A DNA stretch of 21,653 bases from Chromera velia (taxonomy: Eukaryota > Sar > Chromeraceae), in NCBI GenBank assembly GCA_018398765.1, contig JAHBMJ010002191.1, positions 1 to 21,653 on the forward strand, read 5' to 3'. The first letter of the stretch is position 1. Each line of letters begins with the position of its first letter. The translations under genes were made by a program, and so were the position numbers. Shown piece after piece: positions 1-8,493 of the stretch. Under the pieces are notes generated by a model. The model saw only the letters and a list, made by a program, of their open reading frames with translations. It was not told the DNA's origin and did no database searches.

Positions 1-249
1 TACAGATCAGTCGATGCAAAGGGTGGTTGAATGGTCACAATTCAAGGGCCAGGGCTTTATTACAGATACAGTTATATTTTAGTAGAATTTTGAACATGTC
101 GCGTGATCTTCTACTGAGAGAGTGATATAGTAGATCTGTTCGATCTGTTTTTGAGGTACTGCATACAGAGCTGCTCAAAGGTTTTTATACATAATGTGTA
201 TGTCTTTACGTGATACATACAGCTATAGCAGCCTAGATAGCAGTGAGAA
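1..249. other. Left flank of the retrotransposon, no gene seen
   Basis: No open frame longer than a short chance one, no repeat and no RNA gene could be supported. It is pre-insertion host DNA up to the GAGAT target site. Confidence 0.5.
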
Positions 250-254
250 GAGAT
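250..254. repeat. Target-site duplication of LTR element, left copy (GAGAT)
   Basis: GAGAT directly abuts the left LTR and is repeated exactly at 7262-7266 directly after the right LTR. A 5-bp duplication is typical of Ty3/gypsy integrases. The match fixes both element ends. Confidence 0.9.
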
Positions 255-765
255 CGTTAAGCATACGTAGGGCTAGCATATAGGACTACAACTTCTAGTT
301 ACGTATATCTACATAAAGGTCTGTTCGTCTGGTCGTTCATCTTTTGACTCCTTCTAGAGAGATTCCAGGTTGGCTACTCAGAACAGATACGATCGGTCAG
401 TCAGACTGCATGCGGGCACGTGTCGTACATGTACTACCGTATTCGTTTGTATCGGTCCACTTAAATGTATGTCACCTCTGTTACAGGATCTTTTTGTGTT
501 CCTCTTTCTGATGTCTGTTCTGTCTCTCTGTCATTCCATTTTGTGTGAACTCACTTTTATGGTATTTTTTTTTCCATGTATTCATGCATACATTGCAAAC
601 TACATGAGCGCTCTGCATGTGCGTGCGGTGCTTACTGCCTGACATCGCCTTGCACTTTCTTTATCGCTCGGCGTACGCATATGAATTCTTTCTGGCTGCT
701 TGACATCGTCTTGCACTTTCTTTATCGCTCGGCGTGCACGCATAAATTCTTTCTAGTCCCCAACA
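255..765 (-). repeat. 3' LTR of the gypsy element (left copy)
   Basis: It aligns without gaps to 6751-7261 over 511 bp. The outer TG dinucleotide is mutated here (CG at 255-256), while CAACA at 761-765 is intact. Against the other copy it carries many T or A bases where that copy has CpG. Open frames at 370-642 and 576-782 fall in this LTR and are not genes. Confidence 0.93.
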
Positions 766-780
766 ACCACCCCCTCCCTT
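766..780 (-). other. Polypurine tract for plus-strand priming
   Basis: Read on the minus strand, the bases directly before the 3' LTR are AAGGGAGGGGGTGGT, 15 purine-rich bases of which only one is T. Position and composition match a retrotransposon polypurine tract, and it confirms the minus-strand orientation. Confidence 0.85.
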
Positions 781-892
781 AACTCTGCTCGTCCCTGAGC
801 AGAACGCAAAAAGGAAAGAATGGAAAGGACCCCAGCATCAGTGTATGTAAATCAGCGCAATCATTACAAGGTTCTGGAAGCATGAAAATCAT

Positions 893-1507
893 TCAACTCA
901 GTCCCATCAAAACCTTTTCTTTCTGTCTTTCGAATTCTTGAACCATCTCTGAGTCAGGCAAGTCAATCTCTTCCTCTGACAACCAGGCAAACGTTCCATC
1001 GTCGAACGAGACTCGGTACGTTTCCTTGCCATCTCGAATTCCACTCACAGAGATGCGGACTGGCGAAAGGCCCTTCCGTCGGGCTCCCCGCTTCCGCCCC
1101 TCCACTGCCTGAGCAGATACCTCCAACTCGTCTCCAAGTCCCAACTCATCCAACAAATCCTCCAACTCAGGATCTTCTGTCAATCGAAAGTCCAATCAAG
1201 GAGTGCCTGGTGGAATGATCACTTCTTCTCCTTCAGACCATCTTCTTGTCTTTGCAGCTGCTTTCTTTTCCTCCTGTTGCCTCTCTTCTCTCACCAACGG
1301 CAGTGCAGAGTCTTCCTCTACCTCACTCTCCTCACTCTTTTCACTCTCTTCCTTCTTTCCATCCTTTACCTCCCACAATTGCAATCTGTCTGAACTCACC
1401 ACGTCTCTCTTCTTTCCTCCTAGGGGCCTGATCACGGTCATATGTGGTCTGTTCCTCGGTGTCTGCACGACTATATAGGTTCTTTCTGCTCTCGCCTCGA
1501 AGGCGGG
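893..1507 (-). pseudogene. Pol C-terminus: integrase SH3-like end plus acidic linker and Tudor/chromo-like tail
   Basis: The frame continues from the integrase core. A segment with RTYIVVQTPRNRP and a closing RLQLWEVKDG looks like the SH3-like domain that follows the integrase core in gypsy elements. Next comes a Glu/Lys/Ser-rich linker (about 1210-1370). After an in-frame TGA at 1196-1198 there is a last block with [18 protein letters not shown], which resembles a small beta-barrel reader fold (Tudor or chromo type). The frame closes at a TGA at 893-895, about 110 bp before the polypurine tract, so this is probably the true end of Pol. Reader-fold identity is inference from one motif. In-frame stops at 1508-1510 (TAA) and 1196-1198 (TGA) break it. 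Confidence 0.7.
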
Positions 1508-1510
1508 TTA

Positions 1511-2616
1511 CTTCTCCATCGGATTGGGAGGTCTACGCAGGAACACACGGTCCTTTAGACGGAATCTTCGAGTCATCGGAGGGAGATTACGCCTTTCCCT
1601 TGCTTGCCTCTCTTTCTCTGCTCTCGTGACTGCTCTGTTAATCTTTTACACATGTTCTTGTCGAATAAATCCATAGTAGTCATCGTAACAGACAGGCGGA
1701 GACCTCGCTCCCTCAAGCGGTGGTTGCACACACAGTACCGACTGCAGCGTGTAAGCAAACAACAATTCAAAGGGAGAGAAACCTGTCTCGGCATGGGGAG
1801 CAGTGTGGTATGCTACGTTGTACGGCTGGAGATAGAGATCCCAATCCCTTTTCTCTTGATCTAGCTGCTTCCCCACTCCCTCAGCCTACAAATGATTGAA
1901 TCGCTCAGAGATGCTGTTTGCCTGTAGATGATACCCTGTTGTGGTGTGGTGATGGACTTTCATGAGGGCAAAGAGCTCCCTCACAATCTCGCTAAGGAAG
2001 TTCGTCCCCCTGTCCAACACCAACTCTCGATAAAGCCATACTTGCAGATGATCTTCTCGAAAAGAATCTTTGCAACAACTCATGCGGGGACCTCTGGCAA
2101 GGCAAAGGTCTCTGGCCATCGTGTGAGGGCACACGTGATGATAAAAACAAATCAGTTGCCTCTATGAGAGGTAGGCAAAGGACCTTTCACGTCAATGCCG
2201 ACCTTCTGGAAGGGTCAAGTGGGGACGGGAACGGTTTGTGGGTTGCGTTGCGATCATGTCGCCGCAGCTTGTGTTCTTCTCTCCTGACAGGGGTGGCACT
2301 TGTAGACCCAGCTGTGCACATCCTTACGCAGACTTGGCCACCAGAATTCGGTAAGAAGCCGAGCTGTTAGCTTCTTTGTTGCTGCGTGTCCTATCATGGA
2401 GTGATTGTGGTGCATCACCAGCACCGTCTCTCTCAAATGGGCAGGGACATACAACTGCTCAGACTCACCTAAAAACCTATAGAGCAAGCCATCCCTCAAC
2501 TCGAACAAAGACTCCTGTGCTAGCACCATCCGTTGGCGCTGAAGATCCTCCGGAAGAGACTTCTTCTGCAGATATTCAAACACATCTTTCACCTCCACCT
2601 CTGTTGGCTCTGAACG
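1511..2616 (-). pseudogene. Integrase zinc-binding and catalytic core, broken
   Basis: Sense order: a zinc finger with HHNHSMIGH and KCHPC (the HHCC pattern of integrases, about 2270-2420), then FQKVGIDVKGPLP with the first catalytic Asp (about 2190-2215), then VLDRGTNFLSE with the second Asp (about 2000-2030), and HHTTTGYHLQANSISERFNH leading to the catalytic Glu (about 1890-1955). A YNVAYHTAPH block follows (about 1800). In-frame stops are TGA at 2254, 2215, 2152 and 2080, TAG at 1886 and TAA at 1646 (lowest coordinate of each codon). A one-base-scale frameshift lies near 2030, just before the DRGTNF motif. Family assignment is secure; no active product is possible. Confidence 0.88.
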
Positions 2617-2619
2617 TCA

Positions 2620-3289
2620 CACCTTCTCCAAGAAAGGAACGATTGCTTGTGTGGGTGTGGACTTGGCTTCAATTACCTTCACTCCTGCCACTGCTGCATC
2701 AAATCCTGATCTGAGGGAAGTGCTCCCATCAGAAGGAAGGAAACAGTGCTGACAGAGGGGAGCGCCTGTATCTGTCAAATGCTCTACCTGTCTTAGGATA
2801 GGCAGACAGGAAACAGCATCTGCATCGGTGTGGGACTTCCCCTCCTTATGCAAAAACTGCAATCCATACTCCTACAATTCGAGAGCCCATTTCTCGATTC
2901 TCTTGTTCGCCAACTTGTTCTCCTCTAGTGTTCTCCTACATTGCTAGATTCGGTTTGTGATCGGTCTGGATCACCCGCAAGAAAACGGAACTACCAAACA
3001 GGTAGTATCGCCACTGCCTGCAGTAAAACACATTTGCCAGAGCCTTTCGCTCTGGAGCTCCATAATTCAGCTCCGCCCCCTGTAACCCCCTGCTTGCATA
3101 TGTGATCACACTCTCCCTCCCGTCCTTGATTTGTACTAAAACACCCCCAGTCGAAATATTGTAAGCACCCGGCTTCACAATGAATGGGGTATGCATATCA
3201 GGGAAAAAAAGGATGGGTGGCTCAGTGAGACGGTTGCGGAGCTTCCGGAAGGCTTCATCTGCTACGGCTGTCCAGACAAAGGGAAGGGG
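2620..3289 (-). pseudogene. RNase H domain and linker to integrase, broken
   Basis: The block begins with PFVWTAVADEAFRKLRNRL and FPDMHTPFIVKPGAYN (tether and first strand). Then come ITYASRGLQGAELNYGAPER and WRYYLFGSSVFLRVIQTDHK, the hallmark RNase H signature of gypsy Pol. The usual Glu-x-Glu before LA reads ERK here, which a G-to-A change would explain. After TDHK the frame shifts near 2938 and continues as KRIEKWALEL, stop (2872-2874), EYGLQFLHKEGKSHTDAD. The LEL-x-EY position is Gln in many gypsy elements, so the TAG there is very likely a mutated CAG. Confidence 0.88.
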
Positions 3290-3292
3290 CTA

Positions 3293-4327
3293 CTTGTTCT
3301 TATTGAAAGGACGCAACAGTTGATTCAGCGGATGGGCAATCCACGCAAACCCCTCCACAAAAGTTTGATAGTAGTTGCACAAGTAAACGAATGTGCGAAG
3401 GCTCAGACGGTCGGTCGGGGTCGGCCAGTTCTTTACCTTCTCCATGTTTTTTTGACTTAGACAGACTCTACGGGCCGATACGGTGTGACCTCGGTACTCT
3501 ACCTGTGCCTTTTCAATCTGTACCTTTTCAAGGCGGAGCTTCAGACCGGCGGCACGAACAAGGGTGAAGACCTCACGGAGGTCCTGCAAGTGCTCGGTAT
3601 GACTGCGAAAGAAGATGATCACATCATTGACGTAGACAAGTGCTGTCTCTTGTGGGAGCGATGCGAAAACGAGCGTCATTGCTCATTGAAAAAGGGTGGA
3701 TACGTTGACTAAACCAAAGTGCATACAAAGAAATTTAAACAGCCCAAATGGAATAATGAAGGCTGTCTTCTCTCTGTCCTCTTCCTTCAAAGAAAGCTGA
3801 TGGAAGCCCGAGGTGTAGTCAAGGGTAGAGAACACTGACGAGCCAGCAAGCTTGTCAAGTGTCTCCTGGATGCATGGGAGCGGAAAGAGATCCCACTTGG
3901 TAGCTGCGTTAAGTCGTCGAAAGTCGAGGCAGAATCGGGTCAAGCCGTTAGCTTTCTTGACAAGAACGACCGGAGCTGCCCATGGGGAATGTGAGGATTA
4001 AATGATCCCTGCACTCTGCATTGCATCCAATTCAGAATTTTTCTTCACATCCTCTCGCTGGTGATAGAGGATCTAGTAGGGGATTCGCTCCTGCTGCCAT
4101 GTGATGGGAACGCTCGTCTCTGTGGGGATAGTCACTTCATAAGGCTTCCCCCCCACCTTCAATTCTCCCAAATCAAAACGTCCCCGTGACCACAGGTCTC
4201 CAAATTCCCTCAACAAACCCACATACTCCCCCTTCATCTCCTGTGGGACATCTGAGATGACCTTCTTCAAATCGATCGGAGGAAGGTCCTTTGAAGACTC
4301 CGTAGGCACGTCTGCCTTTGGAGGAGT
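3293..4327 (-). pseudogene. Reverse transcriptase, broken and active-site mutated
   Basis: Recognisable RT blocks in order are: EFGDLWSRGRFDLGEL and the [20 protein letters not shown] stretch (about 3920-3990), [20 protein letters not shown] with the first catalytic Asp (about 3780-3840), [16 protein letters not shown], and YVNDVIIFF (about 3610-3640) where the family has Tyr-x-Asp-Asp. The first Asp of that pair is Asn here. [11 protein letters not shown] also departs from the usual FGL-NAP-TFQ at two positions that C-to-T changes would give. In-frame stops are TAG 4073-4075, TAA 3998-4000 and TGA 3683-3685. The TAG at 3290-3292 ends the block. Confidence 0.9.
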
Positions 4328-5439
4328 CTACAAATGAGAAGGGAAAGGGAAGTGAAGCGAGGGATGCATATCTGCACTCTGTGCATTCGAAAAAGTAGGT
4401 GGAGCGATTGACCGAGAGTGTGTCGGGGCCTGCTCCCCGGACCACACTTCCAGCGGTTTTCCCGAGGACATGCGATCACATCTCTCCAGTCTCTCGGCCG
4501 TTTGAGTCGTTTCTATACTCCATGGTCCTGCGTGCCGTTTTTCTGCTATCACAGCAGTCACCGCCGCAATGTGAGAGGGCGGCTCTACAAAGGACAGTGC
4601 TATCTTCGAACCGACTGTGATTTTGGAATGGGAAATGTTTGTGACCTCAATGACTGCGATGCCTCCCTGTACGATAGTTAGCTGAGCAGGAACAGCCAGA
4701 CTAGGATGGCTACGCGGGAAATTCTTTCGGATAAGGACTTCCGAACTATCTGGGGCATCGATGGATACTTGAAGGAGGGAGCGGTGCCATTGGGGCATAT
4801 GCGTCCTCTTCACGGCATACACCTTTGTCGATTTCAGACCATCATCATACCAGACCTCAAAGGGAGGAAGGTCTCCCATATACAGCCTTTCCCCCCCAAA
4901 AAGTTCAAAAGAAACATCAGATCGGGATCGAAGAAAATCCATCCCAAGAACCACATCGTACTCTAAATTCTCCGTCACCAGTACTGGGTATTTGAAAATT
5001 TTCTCTGGTGCAGACTCATACGAAAACTCTGCACACTTCTCTCCCACTACCGGAATTCCATTGTTCCCCAACGCACTCAAACTAACATTCGCTGTCTGCA
5101 TTTCATGCTCTGCAGATACGAAGAAAAAGATGTTAATCAAACTGGTCTGTGCACCTGAATCCAACAGTGCAGATGCCTTTCGGCCAAAAAGAAACAAACT
5201 CACCCAGGGGTGGGCTGCTACCTCAACTGTGGCTGCAACACCTGGCATCTCTAGGGAAGGGAGAACAAACGACCTCCCAGGAGCAGCAAATGAATTCAGG
5301 TCATCAACAGCAACGCCACGAGAAGTAGAGACATCTTGCAACTTCTGTGAAAGCCTGCTAAAATCATGGTCTTCCTCCCAAATAATTGCAGGCACACAGG
5401 GAGGAGGCAACTTCTGATCACTCACGGAGGACCATCCCC
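4328..5439 (-). pseudogene. Retroviral-type aspartic protease region of Pol
   Basis: This is the middle and end of a 496-codon open stretch that begins at 5818. The protease spans about residues 200-300 of that stretch. KASALLDSGAQTSLIN holds the Asp-Ser-Gly active site (Asp near 5160), and LEYDVVLGMDFLRSR is the typical second signature (about 4920-4955). The segment after it, to the TAG at 4328-4330, is the spacer towards RT. There is no stop between the zinc knuckle of Gag and the protease, so Gag and Pol appear fused in one frame rather than separated by a programmed shift. Confidence 0.87.
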
Positions 5440-6668
5440 CTCTCCCGTTTCCCTGATTCCTACCCCCACTCCCTCGCGGTGCATCGGGGCACTGTGTGAT
5501 TCTATGTTCTTTTGAACCACATTGCCTACACCCCACATAATTGGGATGCCTCAGCGTATTCCCTCCAGGGACACTTTGGGAAGACGAAGAGGAAGTAGGG
5601 TATCCTTGTCCTCCCCCTCCTCTCCCTCTCCAGTTCCCTCCACATGCCCCTCCATTGTATCCACATCCAAATGATGCCGCCATCGACTGCTGCAAGGCAG
5701 CCGACGCTTCTTGGAAGTACTGCGCATGTCTCTGCAGCGAGTCGATACTGGACTGCAGAGAAGAGATTTTGGCACGCAGTTGCTTGATGTCATTGGCAGA
5801 CTTTGCGGCTGGGGCCATCTTGGCAGATAGATTTGGTCCTTTCTTTTGCTCCTGTTAATGAAGGAACAGTACTCGAGGGATCAGCTTGGCGTACTCTTTA
5901 TAGGCAGGCTCTGTGGTGATTTCCATAGAGAGCGAGGGGTAGAGGGTCCCGAAGAAGGGGAGCATACAAGCGTTGATCTCGTGCCCGGGTTGGGCGACCC
6001 TCATTTTGGCTTCAAAGACCTTGAAATGCACATCAAAGTCACCTGTGGGGGAGAGCTTGAATTGAGACAGCTTATATACTGCCTGCTGGCTCTTAGCTTT
6101 GGTCGGCTTCAGTGGGCATGAATCTGTCTAAGAACGCCTGCTTGAACTCTTCGATGGTGGTGTATTGGTGCGCGTTCTTGGCCATCCACTCTCGAACTTC
6201 TACTCCCTCCGTATGCCTCTCAAACAGGACTTTACACTCCTCCACGTTCAGATTCCTGTTCCTCACCTTCTTCATAAAGATGGACATCCAAACCACAGGG
6301 TCGTCTTCCCCCTTCTTGAATGGCTCCATGACTCTCCAGACGTCGAGAGCCTTGAACTTAGTCATGTCAACATGGGGAGGTGCTTGGGCTTGTCCATGTT
6401 GGCCTGCCTGCTGCTGCTGCTGCTGTTGTTGTTGCTGATGTTGGGGTGCCTGCGGTGCCTGCGGTGCCTGCTGCTGCTGGGCTTGTGCGAGTTGCTAGGT
6501 CAGTTGCTGCTGGGCCTACTGGGCTGCAGCAAAATCTGCATCTCTCTGCTACAACTGTGCCTGCAAGGCATCGATCTGTACCTGCAGGGCTGTTGGATCT
6601 AGAGGTCCACCCAACATCTACTGCTCGGCTTCCTCCACGTTTGCTGGAAGCGCCGGGCTAAAGTATCT
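5440..6668 (-). pseudogene. Gag: Gln-rich N-terminus, capsid and CCHC zinc knuckle, broken
   Basis: Sense order: a Gln/Ala/Pro-rich N-terminal part including a CAG/CAA run (about 6405-6480), a capsid-like block (about 6100-6365) with WRVMEPFKKGEDDPVVWMSI and EFKQAFLDRFMP of the retrotransposon gag family, a frameshift near 6098, then a second capsid segment ending near 5860. After a TAA at 5855-5857 comes a coiled-coil-like stretch (IKQLRAKISSLQSSIDSLQR), a Gly/Arg-rich part and a CCHC knuckle CRQCGSKEHRITQC (5489-5530). Four TAG codons at 6618, 6549, 6516 and 6495 sit in frame in the Gln-rich part. The exact start codon is not clear; an in-frame TAA lies a few codons upstream of the segment given. 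Confidence 0.85.
5489..5530 (-). other. CCHC zinc knuckle of the Gag nucleocapsid
   Basis: The translated segment is C-RQ-C-GSKE-H-RITQ-C, an exact C-x2-C-x4-H-x4-C spacing. In retroelements this motif binds genomic RNA. All four ligands are intact although the rest of the element is decayed. Confidence 0.93.
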
Positions 6669-6750
6669 CCAGCCAGAGCGAGTGGCACCCAAAATGGCTT
6701 AAACAGACTCCAATGAGGCCGTCAGAAAGAAAATGTTCTGCTAAGCAATT

Positions 6751-7261
6751 TGTTGAGCATACGTAGGGCTAGCGTATAGGAGTACGACTTCTAGTTACGT
6801 GTATCTACGCAAAGGTCTGTTCGTCTGGTCGTTCATCTTTTGACTCCTTCTAGAGAGATTCTAGGTTGGCTACTCAGAACAGATATGATCGGTCAGTCAG
6901 ACTGCATGCGTGCATGTGTCGTACATGTACTACCGTATTCGTTTGTATCGGTCCACTTAAATGTATGTCACCTCTGTTACAGGATCTTTTTGTGTTCCTC
7001 TTTCTGATGTCTGTTCTGTCTCTCTGTCATTCCGTTTTATGTGAACTCACTTCTATAGTATTTTTTTTTCCATGTATTCATGCATGCATTACAAACTACA
7101 TGAGCGCTCTGCATGCGCGCGCGGTGCTTACTGCCTGGCATCGCCCCGCGCTTTCTTTATCGCTCGGCGTGCGCGCATGAATTCTTTCTGGCTGCTTGAC
7201 ATCGCCTCGCACTTTCTTTATCGCTCAGCGTGCGCGCATAAATTCTTTTTGGTCCCCAACA
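6751..7261 (-). repeat. 5' LTR of the gypsy element (right copy)
   Basis: It starts TGTTG and ends CAACA, the expected short inverted ends. It aligns without gaps to 255-765. It is the 5' LTR because coding runs on the minus strand, so it would have held the element promoter. It is richer in CpG than the left copy (for example the GCGCGCG stretch near 7115). Confidence 0.94.
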
Positions 7262-7266
7262 GAGAT
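7262..7266. repeat. Target-site duplication of LTR element, right copy (GAGAT)
   Basis: This is an exact copy of 250-254, directly after the right LTR end. Confidence 0.9.
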
Positions 7267-8493
7267 AAACAGGACAGAATGAAGAGGAAAATTAAATCTA
7301 GAGAAAACTAATAGCTAGACTAGAAGCCTTTTTTTATTTTTCAGCCTAGCTAAAAGCTTTTCTAGCCAGAACTAAGAAAACAATTTAAGTCAATGCCTAT
7401 CCGCCTTCCTCCTCCCTCTGTCAATGAAAAATACCAAGCCTACGACGACATCAAGAACAAAGCTGTAGCAACAAAGCCCTGACAGGCAGGCAGTGTGAGA
7501 GCGGTCTGATGTCTTAGGCCCTCAGTGATAGAGATTCATTGGTCAGACCAAGAGAATGCAGATCGACTCTCATCCAGTATTTCTAGAGCAGCCTTGGTGA
7601 GCACCGCTGCGCCGCGGTGCTCGCCAGCTGGCACCGCGGCTGCGCCACGGTGCCTATCCAAGCTTTCCGCGGCGCTAGCCTACTTCTGACTGTTTGCCGC
7701 CCTACGGCGACAACCGTGCCTCTTAGGGTGTAAGTTGAGGCCCGGCAGTGGACCGTGGGGTGATCCAAAATATAAATCCCTTCCTATTCTATATAAGCCG
7801 GTTAAGGCGTTTTGAGAACAAAATGACTATTAAGTCAGGTAATAAAAAGAAAAACTGTACATACATTATCAACTAGATCATCAATTGAACTATTATTCAA
7901 TATTAGATTCAATAACCCTCAATATATCTAAATGAGTAGTAATAAAAATGAATCAAACTATATTAAAATGATTATTCATGAATGTACACACCATGAAACA
8001 TTGTTCGGCATTGTCAAATATAATATTAATTAATCAAATCACAGATCTGATGCCGCGGTGTCTAGAAATACATAAACGCCGCGGTGTCTAAAAACGCTGC
8101 TCTCATCAAACTCTCTGTTGTTTGCTTTAGGTGACTAAAAACAAAAGACTAGACAAAACGGCGACAGTTAGGGCAACAGTGGTCCTAGCAGTGGTCAAAA
8201 ACATAACTAAATCACTATGACTATATACTTTTACAACCTATTTCTTGAATATATGAATTGAAATTATGGTCTCTTCAATCTATTTCCTGCATGGTCTCTT
8301 CATGAGTTCTTGGTCTCTTCTTGAGAGCTACGAACCACCAGAGTGCGCACGCTCCAACTTCGAAAGAAAAAGGCTGAAAAACGACTTCAAACAGACAACT
8401 CCAGTCTTCAGTGTCCCACGTGCAAAGTAGTGCAAAGCTCGCCGTCTCTTTTGATCTTTGAGAGGCTTGATGCAAACAGAATGACCTAGCGGA
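7267..8493. other. Gene-free, partly AT-rich stretch with scattered short repeats
   Basis: No credible coding region is seen. The segment 7780-8050 is AT-rich. Two GC-rich hairpins lie at 7599-7654, and a direct repeat built on GCCGCGGTGTCTA occurs at 8052 and 8078 (26-bp spacing). The shared CCGCGGTG word links these two spots and may mark remnants of a small non-autonomous element. I could not define ends or a target duplication. Confidence 0.5.
7599..7654. repeat. Two adjacent GC-rich inverted repeats
   Basis: The first hairpin has 9-bp perfect arms GAGCACCGC and GCGGTGCTC (7599-7607 and 7614-7622) around a 6-base loop. The second has 7-bp arms GGCACCG and CGGTGCC (7630-7636 and 7648-7654). 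Both loops contain CTGCGC or TGCGCC, so the pair looks like a duplicated unit. There is no U-tract after either, so a terminator role is not supported. Confidence 0.7.

Larger units (their letters stand above)
255..7261 (-). mobile_element. Complete, inactive Ty3/gypsy LTR retrotransposon
   Basis: A 7007-bp element lies on the minus strand. Two 511-bp LTRs (TGTTG...CAACA in the right copy) enclose, in sense order, a Gln-rich gag with one CCHC zinc knuckle, an aspartic protease (LDSGA), reverse transcriptase, RNase H (TDHK) and integrase (zinc finger, then DRGTNF core, then a C-terminal tail). RT-RH before INT is the Ty3/gypsy order. GAGAT target duplications flank it and a polypurine tract abuts the 3' LTR. 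Coding capacity is lost: about 20 in-frame stops, frameshifts near 6098, 2938 and 2030, and a damaged RT active site. The LTRs differ at about 33 of 511 positions, so the insertion is old but not ancient. Confidence 0.95.

Noticed and set aside
370-782. Small plus-strand frames, repeated at 6866-7311
   Set aside because: They are the same LTR sequence read on the antisense strand in both copies, not genes.
893-6668. UAA/UAG reassigned to glutamine, as in some ciliates and green algae
   Set aside because: TGA also replaces conserved Arg in the same element, which no known code does, and the lipase exons end at or avoid these codons and use CAG/CAA for Gln. Mutation explains all three stops.
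7599-7654. Bacterial-type terminator or tRNA
   Set aside because: No T-tract, no cloverleaf and the window is clearly eukaryotic.
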